Notes: generated from the sequence alone by a model not told the origin. Numbered from the stretch's first letter, positions 24,301 through 35,751 are shown. The stretch: 64,000 nucleotides of DNA from Lingula anatina (GCF_001039355.2 NW_019775454.1:186001-250000); one strand, 5' to 3'. A program made the numbers and translations.

Positions 24301-27300
24301 ATCCATGAAGAAAAGTCTATTATAATTTATCCCAACTCAAGAAATTCTATTTTGGGATTTGAAAATAAATTCTGAAAACATGACTGTGCAACTTGCCAAC
24401 AAAAAGAAAGAAGTTCATAAAGAAAAGATTGATGTTTTTATAACAAGAGATGACGCATCTATTAGAGACACGGCAAAAATAATAGAAAAACATCAATGTC
24501 ATGTTTGCATGAGTCCGATATGGACAGTTGCATTATAGGAACTAGAGAGAGGAAAAATTAAAGCATTAAAAGAAAATAAAGATGATTATGAAGCTGTAAT
24601 GGATTTTTACAGATAAAGGAAGTAGACCTAGAATGGCGGTCTAGAAATATTTTTATATGCAACAAGTAAAATTAATCATGGCAATGCACAGATTGAAATT
24701 CAATCGAGTGCTACTCTTTTAGCAGGGTTAGATGAATGTAGAAATATGAGAATTGGTGGATTCTTTACTGAAGAATTGTATTCTGTCATGATAATTTTCA
24801 ATGCATTTGAATTGCTTGTTATAAAATGGCGTTACATGCCTTAATTCAATATATCGAAGGAAAGATATGATAATACTACTGCAGTTGCATATATTACACA
24901 TGAGGTTTTGAAATCCTCATGATCAATTTGTGATGAAATAGTATCACAAATATAGGAAAAAATTATTACATTGAAAATGACATATGGCTTACTGCTAATT
25001 ATTTGCCTGGAATATAAAATGTAAAGGCATACAAGGAATCAAGAAATGTGAATATTACAACTGAATGGTCACTAAATAATGTGTGTTTAAAAAGTGACAG
25101 ATATATTAGCTATGCCACATATAAATTTTATTAGATCAAGATCAAATAGAAAATGAGGAATATTTGTTGCTTGGAAACCAGAACCTGGTACTGAATACAA
25201 CAATGTTTTTGATATCTTAGGAGAATGTATTCCTCCTTTTCAGTCTGATGCCCAGAATAATCAAGAAGATTCGGGAAAGATCAGGCAGATGCTTAAGTTG
25301 TGATACCTTTATGGTCGACGCAAGCATGGCTAAATCAATTTAAAGGAAATATTCACTAGAAGATATTCCTATTCTTTTACTGCCAGCAACAACAGCATTA
25401 ACATCTTTTCTCACCAGAAAGGGGTGACACACCCAATAGGAGACTATATGAATTTTTGGCATGCAAAGTATCAGGAAAACTGTTGAGTCAGATAGAATTA
25501 CAGAGAAAGCTATTGAAATCATATTTAAAGCATATAAATATCTGCAAAAAACCACTATTCAGTCTATATTAAAAAGTGGAGAATGTTTTCAAATAAAGTG
25601 AAGGTCATTTGAATAGACCAACTACAGCAATGTGCTAGACTTTTAAGTACATCTCTATGAAGATGGCTCAAATAACAGTGCTATAGACACTGCTAGATAT
25701 GCATTATCAACAACTATTGGCATTGTTGCTTCGACAGTTGGGAGACATCCTTAGATTATATGGTTCTTGAAAGGAGTTTTTAACACTGACCCAGTGAACC
25801 CAGATATCAAAAAGTTTGACATGTATCAATTGATTAACATTACTTAAGAAAACTGTCACCAGTAAGACAGTTATCATTGAAATATTTTTTCAATGAAGTT
25901 TATCATCCTCAGGTCTCTTACATCTGCACAAAAAAAAAAAAAGATTTTGTGCATTTTTTGAAGTTCAGAGAGTTAGAACTTCACAAAAACTGTTTTATTT
26001 AAAATCATAGAAACTTTGAAACAGTTCAAGACCAGGTGTTGGTACAACAACATTTACATTTTTATGGTACCCCCTAAATAGGGGATTGCATACATTGATA
26101 TGTGTTAAAGAATATTTGAAAAGAACAAAACCATTAATAAATGGCAAAGTAGAAAAAAAAAAAAATTATTAGTTTTTTGAAAGCCTTTTTTCATCCGTTT
26201 CAAGAGATACAATATCAAGATGGATTCGGATGTTGATGCACCAAGCATGTGTATAAGAAACATTTAAGGCTCATTCAACCCAAGCTGCAGCAGTGTCAGC
26301 AGCAGAAAGAACATAATTTCCCGTATATGATATTTTAAAAGCAGCTTGATGATTTTCAAGCAAAGCTTGCTAAGTACTACAATAAACCTGTTGAAGGGAA
26401 AGAATTTTCTAAAGCAGTTTGAATAATTGGAAAAGTTATGTAGTACTATATTTTGAGCTAAACTTGCTCTCGTGACCAGCAAGCTTCGAACTGTGAAGAT
26501 ATGCGCAAGTGCGCATATGCTCTCGCATAAAACGGGAATCTCGTATGACCTCATTTGTATAGAAACGAAATAGAATTCAAAAATTAAATGAGATTTATTG
26601 AAATTTAATTGAAATTCTATGAAGTTTCTAATACAAATGAGAGGTCATACGCCCACCCACCTCCCCTATTCCACAGCAAAAAAGGGGGAGGGGGGGAGTG
26701 CCTGGTTTACATAGAAACATGTAAAACCACATTTATGGGTTGATATTAATAATGAACCTAAGATAACTATGTTATCATGTAAAAAATCATAACCATTTTT
26801 ATGGGTTGATTTTTATAATACACCTTAGATAATTTTTATATTATCTGAGAAACAAGGAATTTATATTCCTTTTGTTGTAAAGTGGTATTATAATTGCAAC
26901 AAATTTCTGAGTTTGCAATGCTGGTCACTCGAGTTAGTGACTATCGTGCGCATGTGCTCTCGCAAAAACGGAAATCTCGTATGACCTCTCATTTGTATTA
27001 GAAACTTCATAGAATTTCAATTAAATTTCAATAAATCTCATTTAATTTTTGAATTATNCTTCTCTCAACTGATGCAATAATAAAATGTTTTTGATCGTTA
27101 ACTGAGATATTTTGCATTGGTAATGTCTTGGATTTTTGCAAAAACAACAGACACTTTCCTAATTTTTAGTTTTTACTGACTGCTTACGTTTTTATTATTT
27201 ATATATTTACAAAAAAGTTTATGTTTGTAAACTTTATATATTAAATTTTATGAAAAACTTGTGCTCCAAAAAATATGAATGAAGGAATGATTAAATCCTT

Positions 27301-29797
27301 AAATGAATAATGAATTTTCAAAAACGTAATGATAAAAAAATAAGGCAGGACTGAAGATTGTATATAATATAATACATATGATATATTCACAAGGTTGATC
27401 GGAAATGCCTGAACTGCAAGCGTATGGAGCAGAGTGAGTGTGAGTGTCCCTGTGAGTGTAAACTAGAGATGGACTTCTGCACTGGGGACCTGCTGAGTGA
27501 TGAAGACAGGTGAGTGGTCTGATGCCTCTGAGAAAATGTTCCAAATGAAATAAAAATTCGGGGTGAAATGTACATGGACATTTGCTGATTCTTTGTTGAA
27601 AAAGGGCTTCATTAGCAAGATACAAGAAACACCAAGACATTTGAAGTAGTTATTATATTTAAGGATCATTGTTTGTCAATCAGTTCATAATTTTAGATAT
27701 TAGAGTTGTTATATAAATCACCACTAATTTTATGGATGTTACAGTGCTGAAATTGTCTTCTTTCATTGAGACATCGTAAAAGAACGCCCTAGAGAGCAAT
27801 TCATAATGTTTTGAAAAACGTGCCAAAACGCACTCAAAACTTAAATTCAGTTGCATAAAGATTCAGATTTTGAGCAGGGACATTATGGAACAGGCCTCCC
27901 AGGAGAAAAAAATTGAAGATTGCAATAATGCACCAACAGTCCCTCATGTTTGTGATGATTGAAAAACATGAGGCAGCCTTTGATCAGCTACATGATTTTT
28001 ACTTAAAATGTGTAAATATATTTAAACAGTATATCAATGTATCCTGCAGTCTGTATCATTGTGTACCTTGCAGTAACCCTAGCTGTCCGCGGCATGCAGA
28101 GCCTGTGTCCCTGGTCACTATCCCTGAGGAGGTGAAGGCCAAACTGCACCAGTGTGTGCCCACCAACTGTGGGGACAGGAAGACTGAAAAGTAAGGCTGA
28201 ACTTGGGGCAGGGTGAAAAATTGTGGTGTCTTAATATTTAACAGATTAATAAGTGAAATGAAGTTATATATATTGTGTGTGTGTGTTTGTGCAGTTTAGA
28301 CATGTATAGAACAGTATTAGATGCTGGTTACTTGTGTGACAATCTTTATAAGTGAATTTTTTAAAAACTTGCTTTGTATTTAAAAGAAAAGATATTAATG
28401 TGCAATATATTGATGTGTTCCAAGGGACTGTTTTGGTGTCCTTAACTGTGAATGGTGTGTGAGGGAGAAAGACTTCAACACCCTGCTGAAGAAGCCATTT
28501 TGTACCAATCAAAATGTCTGCTTTGGTGGTGTGCTGGGAGCTGCCACTCCTTATGGTGATCAAGTCAGAGGTGAGAGCATTTTGATGTTTTAAATATATA
28601 AATTTATGTTCCAAAGTGCATTTTTCATTCATTCTCATAATTAAGTCTCACTGTTGTTGAATGTTAATATACTATTACTTGGCATGGTGTATACAGTTCC
28701 CATAATTCTTTAATTTCATTTTGCTTATATTGCTTTAATTTTAAATAACCAATTCATTTAATGTAGTGTTCATTATCAAATTCACATGGGTAGATGGCAG
28801 TATGGGCATTTTTTAGAAAAAAAAAAATTTTTCAGCTGTTGACAAGAACTCTTTCATCAACACGTTCATTCAGCATCAGGTTGAACAGTTAGTACACTTT
28901 CCATTTTTAGTGGTAACCCAGGAAGATGAAAGTATATTAGGTAAGACCACCCCTGTGGGTCCAGTAGCAGGGGGGATCATGGGTGTGTTCCTGGTCCTAG
29001 TCCTGGGGATCTACTGCTACCGTCACCATGTCCACCGCACTGGTCATCAGTATGTCACTGCAGTGCCAGACACTCAGGTCAGGATGTCACAGCTGGACAA
29101 TGAACCTGAGGAGCTTGAACCTGAAGAGATTGGCACAGGTAGAGTCTTTACTTTGTTTGTCATTGATCAGTACTATTTTATTGCTAACACATAACACAGT
29201 GAAGCTGAACTGTTTTCTTTTATTACTGCTATCAGTAATTCTATTTCATAATGACAAAGTTCAGAGCAGTGGTGGTTGTAGTAGGATCAGGAATTATTTC
29301 ACAAATAGCGTCTCATGTGGGTTATTTATTTCATAATCATACAGTACTAAATTCCTTTCTTATCAGGTCACACCAACATAGTCTTAGCAACATTTGACAC
29401 ACCTGCCAGTATTTCTCCATATAGAGTGAACCCTAACTACAGACGACCTCCAGCAGGGGGCGATAGTGATCACGGCTATAGCACCATGACTCCACAGGAT
29501 GACAGTGAACAGGCCAGCATGACCTGCATTGAACCTCTGATTACAAACAAAGACAGAATAAACAAATACAAAGCACAGCAATATATTGGGACGAGATTAC
29601 CCACAATCCCTCCGCCTCCTCAGTCTGCTCATAGGCGTAGTCGCAGCACCAGCAGAAGTCCTACACCAGCACAGCAAGGAGGGACTTTGTTACCGGACGA
29701 TATTTGTAAGCCTCCAGTTAGTGAACAGACAATACTACCTCAGGATCCACACTGCGTGATAGCTCCCGTCACAGTGCACATGGTGGATACACATTAG
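12322..29797 (+). CDS. CACHD1: CACHD1 ortholog: VWFA and cache domain-containing protein 1
   Basis: Thirty GT-AG exons join in phase to 1357 codons plus stop: 12322-12648, 13182-13244, 13568-13716, 13867-13973, 14266-14410, 14797-14941, 15961-16102, 16262-16348, 16600-16737, 16874-16974, 17295-17427, 17677-17826, 18284-18407, 18749-18860, 19136-19211, 19366-19446, 19696-19850, 20072-20169, 20461-20544, 20712-20822, 21100-21222, 21570-21768, 21893-21958, 22165-22251, 27394-27509, 28074-28190, 28425-28570, 28836-28879, 28922-29138, 29367-29797. In order: signal peptide (1-25), VWA-N region (about 100-260), VWFA domain (from about 275) with a MIDAS-like DQGNS, cache repeats (about 470-1000), a Cys-rich juxtamembrane block (CECPCECK), a transmembrane helix (about 1152-1175, GPVAGGIMG), and a cytoplasmic tail with DHGYSTMTPQDDSE. 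Vertebrate CACHD1 (about 1274 residues) is an alpha2delta-like surface protein that modulates voltage-gated calcium channels. Exon 6 also appears a second time at 15523-15667 through an assembly artefact. Confidence 0.95.
14598..15795. repeat. 472-bp block with CACHD1 exon 6 repeated across an N (haplotype artefact)
   Basis: 14598-15069 and 15324-15795 are nearly identical, introns included (one visible difference: ACAAGTGCTTG versus ACTAGTGCTTG). The N at 15323 lies directly before the second copy. Both contain the exon 6 coding block (14797-14941 and 15523-15667). Only one copy fits the reading frame. The unit is best read as two haplotypes of one exon. Confidence 0.88.
15070..15322. mobile_element. 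Partial repeat insertion present on one haplotype only
   Basis: This sequence sits between the end of the first exon-6 block and the N. It is absent at the same point after the second block, where GCATAGTTAA continues straight into TTACAAAAC. It has a perfect short palindrome (TGTACAGACACA / TGTGTCTGTACA) and a CG-rich CGTCGCCGCCGTCGCC stretch, unlike the intron around it. It is probably the start of a transposon cut off at the contig end. Confidence 0.5.
16954..17075 (+). repeat. 36-bp tandem repeat spanning the CACHD1 exon 10 splice donor
   Basis: Units start at 16954, 16990 and 17026, with a partial unit from 17062. Each runs AGGCAT...GTTAGG|GT(A/G)AGT...TTCATGT. Unit 1 holds the real donor (AGG|GTAAGT, exon end 16974). 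Unit 2 holds a second intact donor (AGG|GTGAGT, exon end 17010). In unit 3 the site is broken (AGG|GGGAGT). Use of the second donor would add 12 codons with no stop. Confidence 0.85.
22303..26577 (+). mobile_element. Degenerate DIRS-like (tyrosine recombinase) retrotransposon in CACHD1 intron 24
   Basis: Perfect 85-bp inverted terminal repeats (22303-22387 and 26493-26577) enclose about 4.1 kb. On the plus strand the broken frames show, in order: a gag-like acidic segment with 42-bp repeats (22787-22985), a reverse transcriptase with YVDD (about 24199-24210) followed by LGFE-type motifs, an RNase H-like region with DNTTAVAYI (about 24870), then NLFRSRSN, WKPEPGTEYN and a PLW motif typical of DIRS elements. 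Sequence that may be the remains of the tyrosine recombinase lies near 25600-26100. Many stops and frameshifts show the copy is dead. Inverted ends plus this RT/RNase H order identify DIRS rather than an LTR element. It is inserted in the sense orientation of CACHD1. Confidence 0.85.
22787..22985 (+). repeat. 42-bp tandem repeat inside the DIRS-like element
   Basis: About five copies of a 42-bp unit (TCTGACGACACGTCTGTG... core) translate as 14-residue acidic units, SDDTSVFTSSEE plus two residues. The unit length is a multiple of three, which suggests it grew within a coding gag-like region. Some copies now contain a stop. Confidence 0.75.
26574..27055. mobile_element. 482-bp foldback element with perfect 78-bp arms
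   Basis: 26574-26651 and 26978-27055 are perfect inverted repeats. The right arm, with the bases just inside it (GTGCTCTCGCAAAAACGG), is clearly related to the DIRS terminal repeat (GCTCTCGCATAAAACGGG). The left arm lacks that inner part. It abuts and slightly overlaps the DIRS right end. It is non-coding. The N at 27058 lies immediately after, so its right flank may be a contig join. Confidence 0.7.
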
Positions 29798-30172
29798 CTC
29801 CAACCACAGTGCATCTGATGGATACACATTAGCTCCTACCACAGTGCATCTGATGGATACACATTAGCTCCTACCACAGTGCCTCTGGTAGAAACACATT
29901 AGCTCCAACCACAGTGCATTTGAGAGTTACACATTAGCTCCTACCACAGTGCATCTGATGGATACACATTAGCTCCAACCACAGTGCATTTGAGGGTTAC
30001 ACATTAGCTCCTACCACAGTGCATCTGATGGATACACATTTGCTCCAACCACAGTGCATCTGATGGATACACATTTGCTCCAACCACAGTGCATCTGATG
30101 GATACACATTTGCTCCAACCACAGTGCATCTGATGGATACACATTAGCTCCAACCACAATGCATATGGAGGA
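29762..30172 (+). repeat. 35-bp minisatellite starting in the last CACHD1 codons
   Basis: Eleven consecutive units of exactly 35 bp (GCTCCAACCACAGTGCATCT... to CACATTA), then a partial unit. The first unit is coding (APVTVHMVDTH) and includes most of the stop codon: TAG is formed where unit 1 meets unit 2 (29795-29797). The rest lies in the 3' UTR. It is followed by a T run and a G run at 30172-30200. Confidence 0.9.
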
Positions 30173-31235
30173 TTTTTTTTTTTTTTTTTGGGGGGGGGGG
30201 TTATTGGAAAGAAAGTTGTCAAAATTGTTGAGACCCATTTGGAAAAGATGGCCTTATGAAAAAACATTCATTTTAGGAAAAAAGTTAATGTGCCTGGGTC
30301 TCATTATTTTCACAGTAGGCTTCATTATGTGCCTTAGTAAAGAATCTTTCAAAATGGTTTTCCCTTGATAAAGAAATCTTGGCCAAATGCCTGTTCTTGG
30401 AGAAAAAATGTTTCATTCTTGATCACGTTCTTCACAAAGTTGAAATCATACTTTGAAGTACACAGAGATTCTTAATGGTGGTATTGTCAGTTGAAGATGT
30501 AGTCTTGGAATATATTCAAAGTATACAGACCCTATGTAAATCATAGTGCCATATGGAATCATTTGATAAAAATGTGTCTGATTTTACGAAGTGCCTTGCA
30601 GAGGAAGTGTGTGAACAAATTGACTGAAGTGCATGGGTTCTTTTAGGAAGTTATGAGTTGCTCTGTAGCATTTGTCTTAAATCAGAATGACTTTTAAGGT
30701 TGGCAGTTAATTTTTAAAGAGAGCATCACCAGCTGTCCATGTTTTACATTTATTCAACCAGCATTAGAAATTATCCATAAGTTCATAACTGGCAGATAAC
30801 TACATAAAATGATTTTAATTATGATTCTTTTTATAATGTGTCTGAAGCATAACTTAATTATGTAGTCCCATTATGTCTTATATTGTGTATTGGCTGTTGA
30901 AAATGATCAGCAGCATTTTTGTAAAAAGTTTGTACATAATGTAGCTGAAAATTATAGTTTCTATTTTATTTACAGTATTTGTATCGGCGGTAGTTTTACA
31001 GTATTGCATATACAGGTGTTGCTATTTACATTTTATATACATACATGCTAACATGTTAACTCATCTGTATTATGTGCCCTTCTTAGAATGTGCTTCAACT
31101 ACCATGTAGTTTTGATATGTTCTTTATATCATATTGGAGCCGTTTGAGTGAAAACAGATCGTTTAAACTTTATCAAATTAATGTATGAAAGAAGTCTTAC
31201 TCAAGGCCAATAAACTCCTCGAATTTTGCTTGTTT
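29798..31235 (+). other. CACHD1 3' UTR
   Basis: AT-rich non-coding sequence follows the stop and contains the minisatellite and a T/G homopolymer tract. A canonical AATAAA at 31209-31214 gives a plausible transcript end about 20 bases later. No other signal of this quality was seen earlier. Confidence 0.6.
31209..31214 (+). terminator. Polyadenylation signal AATAAA of CACHD1
   Basis: AATAAA in the CACHD1 sense strand about 1.4 kb past the stop, followed by a T/G-rich stretch (TTTGCTTGTTTGG) of the kind found downstream of cleavage sites. Confidence 0.55.
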
Positions 31236-33180
31236 GGTCAGTGCGTTCTTTGGTCTGTTTGTTATGACGGCAGATTTTTGTTATGTCGAGGAGCAACAAG
31301 CAACGTGTGCCTAACACCGTTTAACCCAACTGGCCTTGCGTTGTGCTTTTATAATCGAGACCGTGAACGGTGACCTGCGACGACCTTACACCAGTGATAA
31401 CGACTCTCACGCATCGGCGTGAGGTGGTTGGCGCAGACTTCCCATGGGAGGGAGAACAAAGTATGTAGTATAGACCGCGCTAGCCATTTCATGATAAACT
31501 ATAACGCTTTAGTTAACAGTATGCCCGGTACTCAATTTATTAAACGTTGAATCAATTGTATGTTTATCGGACCTTGTAGCTAAGCTTTCATTTTATTTTG
31601 TATTTTATTACATTTGACATTTCCCAATTCTTCAAATTTTCTACACTGACGAACTACAGAGTAACTACGATCGCGCATTAAATATATTTTTATGTCTCAA
31701 CATAAAATTACATTCATATTTTAATCGATGTCACGAGAAAATAGTAGTGATGACTCAAAATGGTAACGGTTTATTAGAAATGTGTACGAAAGCTATCCGT
31801 GCAGAAAGCTTCCGTAATTTCTGTTCAAATAGCCCGCATATACCACACTACTAGTTGCACTTCACACCTGTAGAGCAACCATATTTTTAACCAGTAATTT
31901 CACCCTTTAGAGGTCATCAAAATTTTTCATAAGCAGATATCTTGGGTCTGGCTATTTTGAATATGAAATAACCATTTATCCCTCAAAATCTCGGCTGTAA
32001 CAACTGACCAGTCGAGTCGCTGGGCATGACTTCTCTTACAAACCATCTATGTGTGTAACTGCTTGAAAGGATTTCTTTTCTCTTAATTTTTCTATTTAAA
32101 ATAGCCTGCGTGCAAGCCTAAAAGAATATTACATTTGAGTAATGAACAGCTTTCAATCCGGTGTCAAAGGCTGATAAGACGACAGGTACAATGCGTCCTT
32201 CTCATGAAGACCTCTCCTGGGCTCCGAAACTCGAAAGCATCGCGAACTGCAAATAGCAATCTTTTATCACCTTTTATTCCGAGACTATTAATATTATATG
32301 GGGCGAGTAAATCCCGAGTTATGGAATAAAGACACTTGCGCTCGGTCGGAGTTACGGAGCCCAGGCTGGCCACCGAAATTTACGAAACTGATGACGTTAT
32401 TAGTGCGAAGAACATTTTCCGTACAGAAAGAATGATTGGATACAAAAAGTGCCCCCCCCCCCTCCCTTCTTGATACCCGAGAGCCGCCAGTGCGCACTTC
32501 CTTCTTCCATAAAAATAATAAATTACGAAAAAGATTTGACGATAGGACCCAGTGTGGGAGAGTGCTAGGGACCGTACCGCCACCATTTATACATATTTTT
32601 TTGTCTAGTCATGGAAGTGATTTTCACACACGAAAATATTATCTTGGTCATGATACCTTGCCAAACATGAGAACCTGAGTATCTCTAATGACAAATGATC
32701 ATCGGCTAATGGTGGGAAAGTGGAGCGCAGGACCCATCCAGTGCTTCTTTCTCATAAATAAAGAAAGAAAGAAAGAAAAAGAAATATATAAAGGAACCAC
32801 TCCTCGTCTCAAGAAACATGTTGTTTCATAATTATTTCAACGTAACATGAATCTCAAGGTTATATAATACTGATTACTAAAAATTGCTTTTTGTGCTGCA
32901 AAAAAAATCATCTTTGAAAACGAACCAAATATTCCATCCCTATTGGCAGGTTTTCATTGGGCGTGCGTCTGCTGTCCTCGTTTGACGATAATAAGTGATG
33001 CGCGTACAAACTGACAAAAATGTTATTATGAGATACACCGGGGATGGGGGGTTAGGGGTGTTATGTGCCCACCCCCTTCCAGCCTTTTAAAATATTGAAT
33101 TTTCCCCGGGACTCAGTTATGACTGTCAATAAAGAAAAAATGACATATACAAGAAAGTATATTTCATAGTGAGGATCGTA
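31236..33180. other. Intergenic, nothing recognised
   Basis: No exon, RNA gene or complete transposon was recognised. It contains a C10 run (about 32451) and a GAAA-type microsatellite (about 32757-32785). Confidence 0.5.
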
Positions 33181-33208
33181 TAAACAATGTCAAACAAAAA
33201 ATTTACAG

Positions 33209-33463
33209 ACATGCTTTGCGCTATATGTCGAAGATGCTGCGTCTCTCAATCGTGTCTCTCCCAATTTGAAATTGTTATTCACCGACAGCAAGTTCCGTCC
33301 ATATCACCTCGACACGATCGTGATGGGCATACGTCTACTGGAGGCCAGGCAAGATACAACCACGATCTACGAACAAGTTACGGGAAATGAGATACACACC
33401 TGTCACAGTTTAAATACTATTAATTGTCTTATATCATTGATGGACGTTTCCGAGTTCAACTGA
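33209..33463 (+). other. Unassigned open segment with protein-like composition
   Basis: After a TTTACAG acceptor-like site, a frame reads YVEDAASLNRVSPNLKLLFT and then FRPYHLDTIVMGIRLLEARQ before a stop near 33463. It has more CpG and a more balanced composition than its surroundings, as exons here do. No family was recognised and no neighbouring exons were found. It may be a lone exon or a transposon remnant. Confidence 0.25.
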
Positions 33464-33639
33464 ATGTGAATATAATGTTATAAATGAATATAATGCCGTA
33501 AATGCAGTCCTCTGATTTGAGATTAGAATGAATAGTGCTTAGGTTTTTTAAACATGACATGTCCTCCAACCCTTGTATGTTCCAATAAATATCCGAAATT
33601 TATATACACCTGAGCGTTCAACTGATCAAAATGCGTGTG

Positions 33640-34317
33640 CTAGTTTGGTGGATTTACTGCTATATACTCCATTGCAGAATCAGCGTCTGATCTCTCGTCT
33701 ATATCCGACGGATCCACACATTGTGCTTTCTGACACACCAGGGTGGACGTGAAATCACAGACACAGAAATTACAGCGACCTACCGAGTGATCATAGTCTT
33801 TTTCCAATTCACTACAATTCGGATAGTAACCCGAATACTTCGAACAGTCAGAGGCTGTGCACTCAACGTAAGTTGAAAAGCGTCCCACGCTCATGCACTG
33901 GCATTTTTTGCAATCGTCAAACCACGTTTCTCCAACTTCTCGCCCGTTGGAGCATAATGAAAGGCTGAGGTAGTACGACGGACTGTAGTCGTAGTTGTAG
34001 CACTCTTTATATGTGCAGGACGGTTTTCCCTTTAAGGTACAAATACACCAGTTGCATTCGTCACGCTTCCACACAGTTCCAACAGGATATATCCCGTGAC
34101 ATTTCACCTGTGCTTTACAAGACCAGTCTGCGCACAGTGGTGTGCCACGTTCTCCACAAATACACCATCGACAGCCTTCAAACCACGTTTCCCCAACAGC
34201 GTGACCACCGCGACAAGTAGTCGAACTGTCGTCACTGTAATCTAACAGATTTGCTCTACCATGGACATTAACGAACAAACTAGAGAACGTGGCTAGGAGG
34301 AGGCTCACTACCCTCAT
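33640..34317 (-). CDS. Secreted cysteine-rich protein with four pacifastin-like domains
   Basis: A single-exon frame of 225 residues. Residues 1-21 form a signal peptide. Four six-cysteine blocks follow, at about 35-68, 73-106, 122-157 and 167-199. The second fits the pacifastin light-chain pattern well: a Cys, then CNWCIC, a Gly-containing spacer, and CTYKEC. The first reads CRWCIC...CADWSC. The third (CKKCQC...CTASDC) and fourth (CNFCVC...CQKAQC) are looser. Pacifastin domains are small serine protease inhibitors, best known from arthropods; single-domain VWC modules have a similar spacing and remain an alternative. The minus-strand start is the ATG after a short leader with TATAAA upstream. 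A related gene lies next to it at 35752-36846. Protease inhibition is inferred from the pattern only. Confidence 0.72.
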   Translation of the reverse strand: MRVVSLLLATFSSLFVNVHGRANLLDYSDDSSTTCRGGHAVGETWFEGCRWCICGERGTPLCADWSCKAQVKCHGIYPVGTVWKRDECNWCICTLKGKPSCTYKECYNYDYSPSYYLSLSLCSNGREVGETWFDDCKKCQCMSVGRFSTYVECTASDCSKYSGYYPNCSELEKDYDHSVGRCNFCVCDFTSTLVCQKAQCVDPSDIDERSDADSAMEYIAVNPPN

Positions 34318-34370
34318 GTCGACAAGGTCCCAAACGCCAAACTAACCACCAAGTCCTGTGTCAACAGTTG

Positions 34371-34376
34371 TTTATA
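34371..34376 (-). promoter_or_regulatory. TATA box of the first pacifastin-like gene
   Basis: TATAAA on the minus strand about 55 bases upstream of the ATG at 34317, which would give a short 5' leader of about 25 bases. Confidence 0.4.
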
Positions 34377-34377
34377 T

Positions 34378-35751
34378 CATCTAATTCACATATTAAGTCC
34401 CAGTGCTCGACTGGGACTGCCAAGCACGCGCTAATACTCCAAATGGGTGACAGATGGGCATTATTTTCAATCGCTTCCTACACGACATGACAGCAAGGCC
34501 GGTCGTAATGTGTTGTGCGTTTGCCATGCCGTACGTAGCTGGTTTGTTTTTGTGTACCACTCAACACTGAGCCGTGCCAGGAGATTAACCATTCTGTATA
34601 CATAACGCGACAGTTGGCAGAGAAGAGAAATGAGAGCTAAAATTCGCTGAAGGTTCACTTTCTTTATTTTACGTGTCCCGTTAGCCTACATATATTTTAC
34701 AGAAACCATTACATAAACAGTAGAATAATGGCGGCGTTCATTCCCCGGCCGAGAGCAGAGGACATGACAATAACAGTGCCCCTATGGATATCTTGTCGTG
34801 ACAATAACGCTTTCTTGAATAACATTATTTGTTATCATGACCATCTTAACACATTTTCTCCTTTCTCGGTTACAGAGGCGTTTGTTTCTAAATGTCCTTT
34901 AAAAAGATAAACATCATTGGAAGATGTTAAATCGTTTTCCAAATAAAAGGTACGATTCATGCGGTTTCACTGAAAAAGTAATAGCACGCCAGTATTCCGA
35001 TATGTACTGAAATACTCTACCCTTTTTATTTTCTTTCCAGCTTTATGTACATTAAATTATATGTTCCTTGCAGTTTTCAACATTAACACTATCTCTTTCA
35101 TCTTCTACTTAGAGGTGCATTCCATTGTCGTTAGATCACTCAATTATTTAAGGCAAAGTAAGTGAAAATCAATGTTGAAAAAAGTAATAGCATTTGTGTT
35201 AAATACATGTTATGTACTCTATAGACCATTAAAATCATTTTAACATTGGGAAGATTTAAATGTTCTTGGCCTTATCGGCTACGATTGCTAGTTAAGAAGA
35301 TGGGTTAGATTGTTTCTGCTGGTTAATTTTCGCTGAACTCCCAGACTCAAATCTGTAAAAAGTTTGAAAATATCCAGTTTACAACATTTTCAGCTTTTAA
35401 GGCCAGGTGCTCTTTAGCACCAATCTCAACGAAATATAAATTCGGTCTATTTATTAAATACAAATATGCAAAAATGAGGGAAACCCTTCGTGCGTTGTAT
35501 GTATCTGAAACTTTGTATGCAGACTTGGTACCGTATATGTACCATACCGTATATGTACCATTTCAGTCAAGACTAAAGATGTTAGATGTGGATTATCATA
35601 TTACGCTGACATAGGACGACACCTTGGAATTCTGTTCAAGCCACCATGGATTATACCCCGCATTTGTACCGTTCCATGTCCTGTCATACAGAAAAACATG
35701 GACCAATCTGACTGTATAATCAAGTGTCACTTGTCTGTGTCAGGCGATTCC
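34378..35751. other. Intergenic between the two pacifastin-like genes
   Basis: AT-rich. From 34534 on it is repeated at 42901 onwards (haplotype copy). Short ORFs on both strands are not conserved in a coding manner between the copies and are not annotated. A minus-strand AATAAA (35449-35454) could end the spliced transcript of the neighbouring gene. Confidence 0.5.

Noticed and set aside
29762-30172. CRISPR-like or coding repeat array
   Set aside because: Contiguous 35-bp units without spacers, after the stop codon. Minus-strand ORFs through them (30004-30267) are by-products of the repeat.
34467-34658. Minus-strand 63-residue ORF, also seen at 42810-43025
   Set aside because: No signal peptide, domain or splice support. 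The second occurrence crosses the N and poly-A join.
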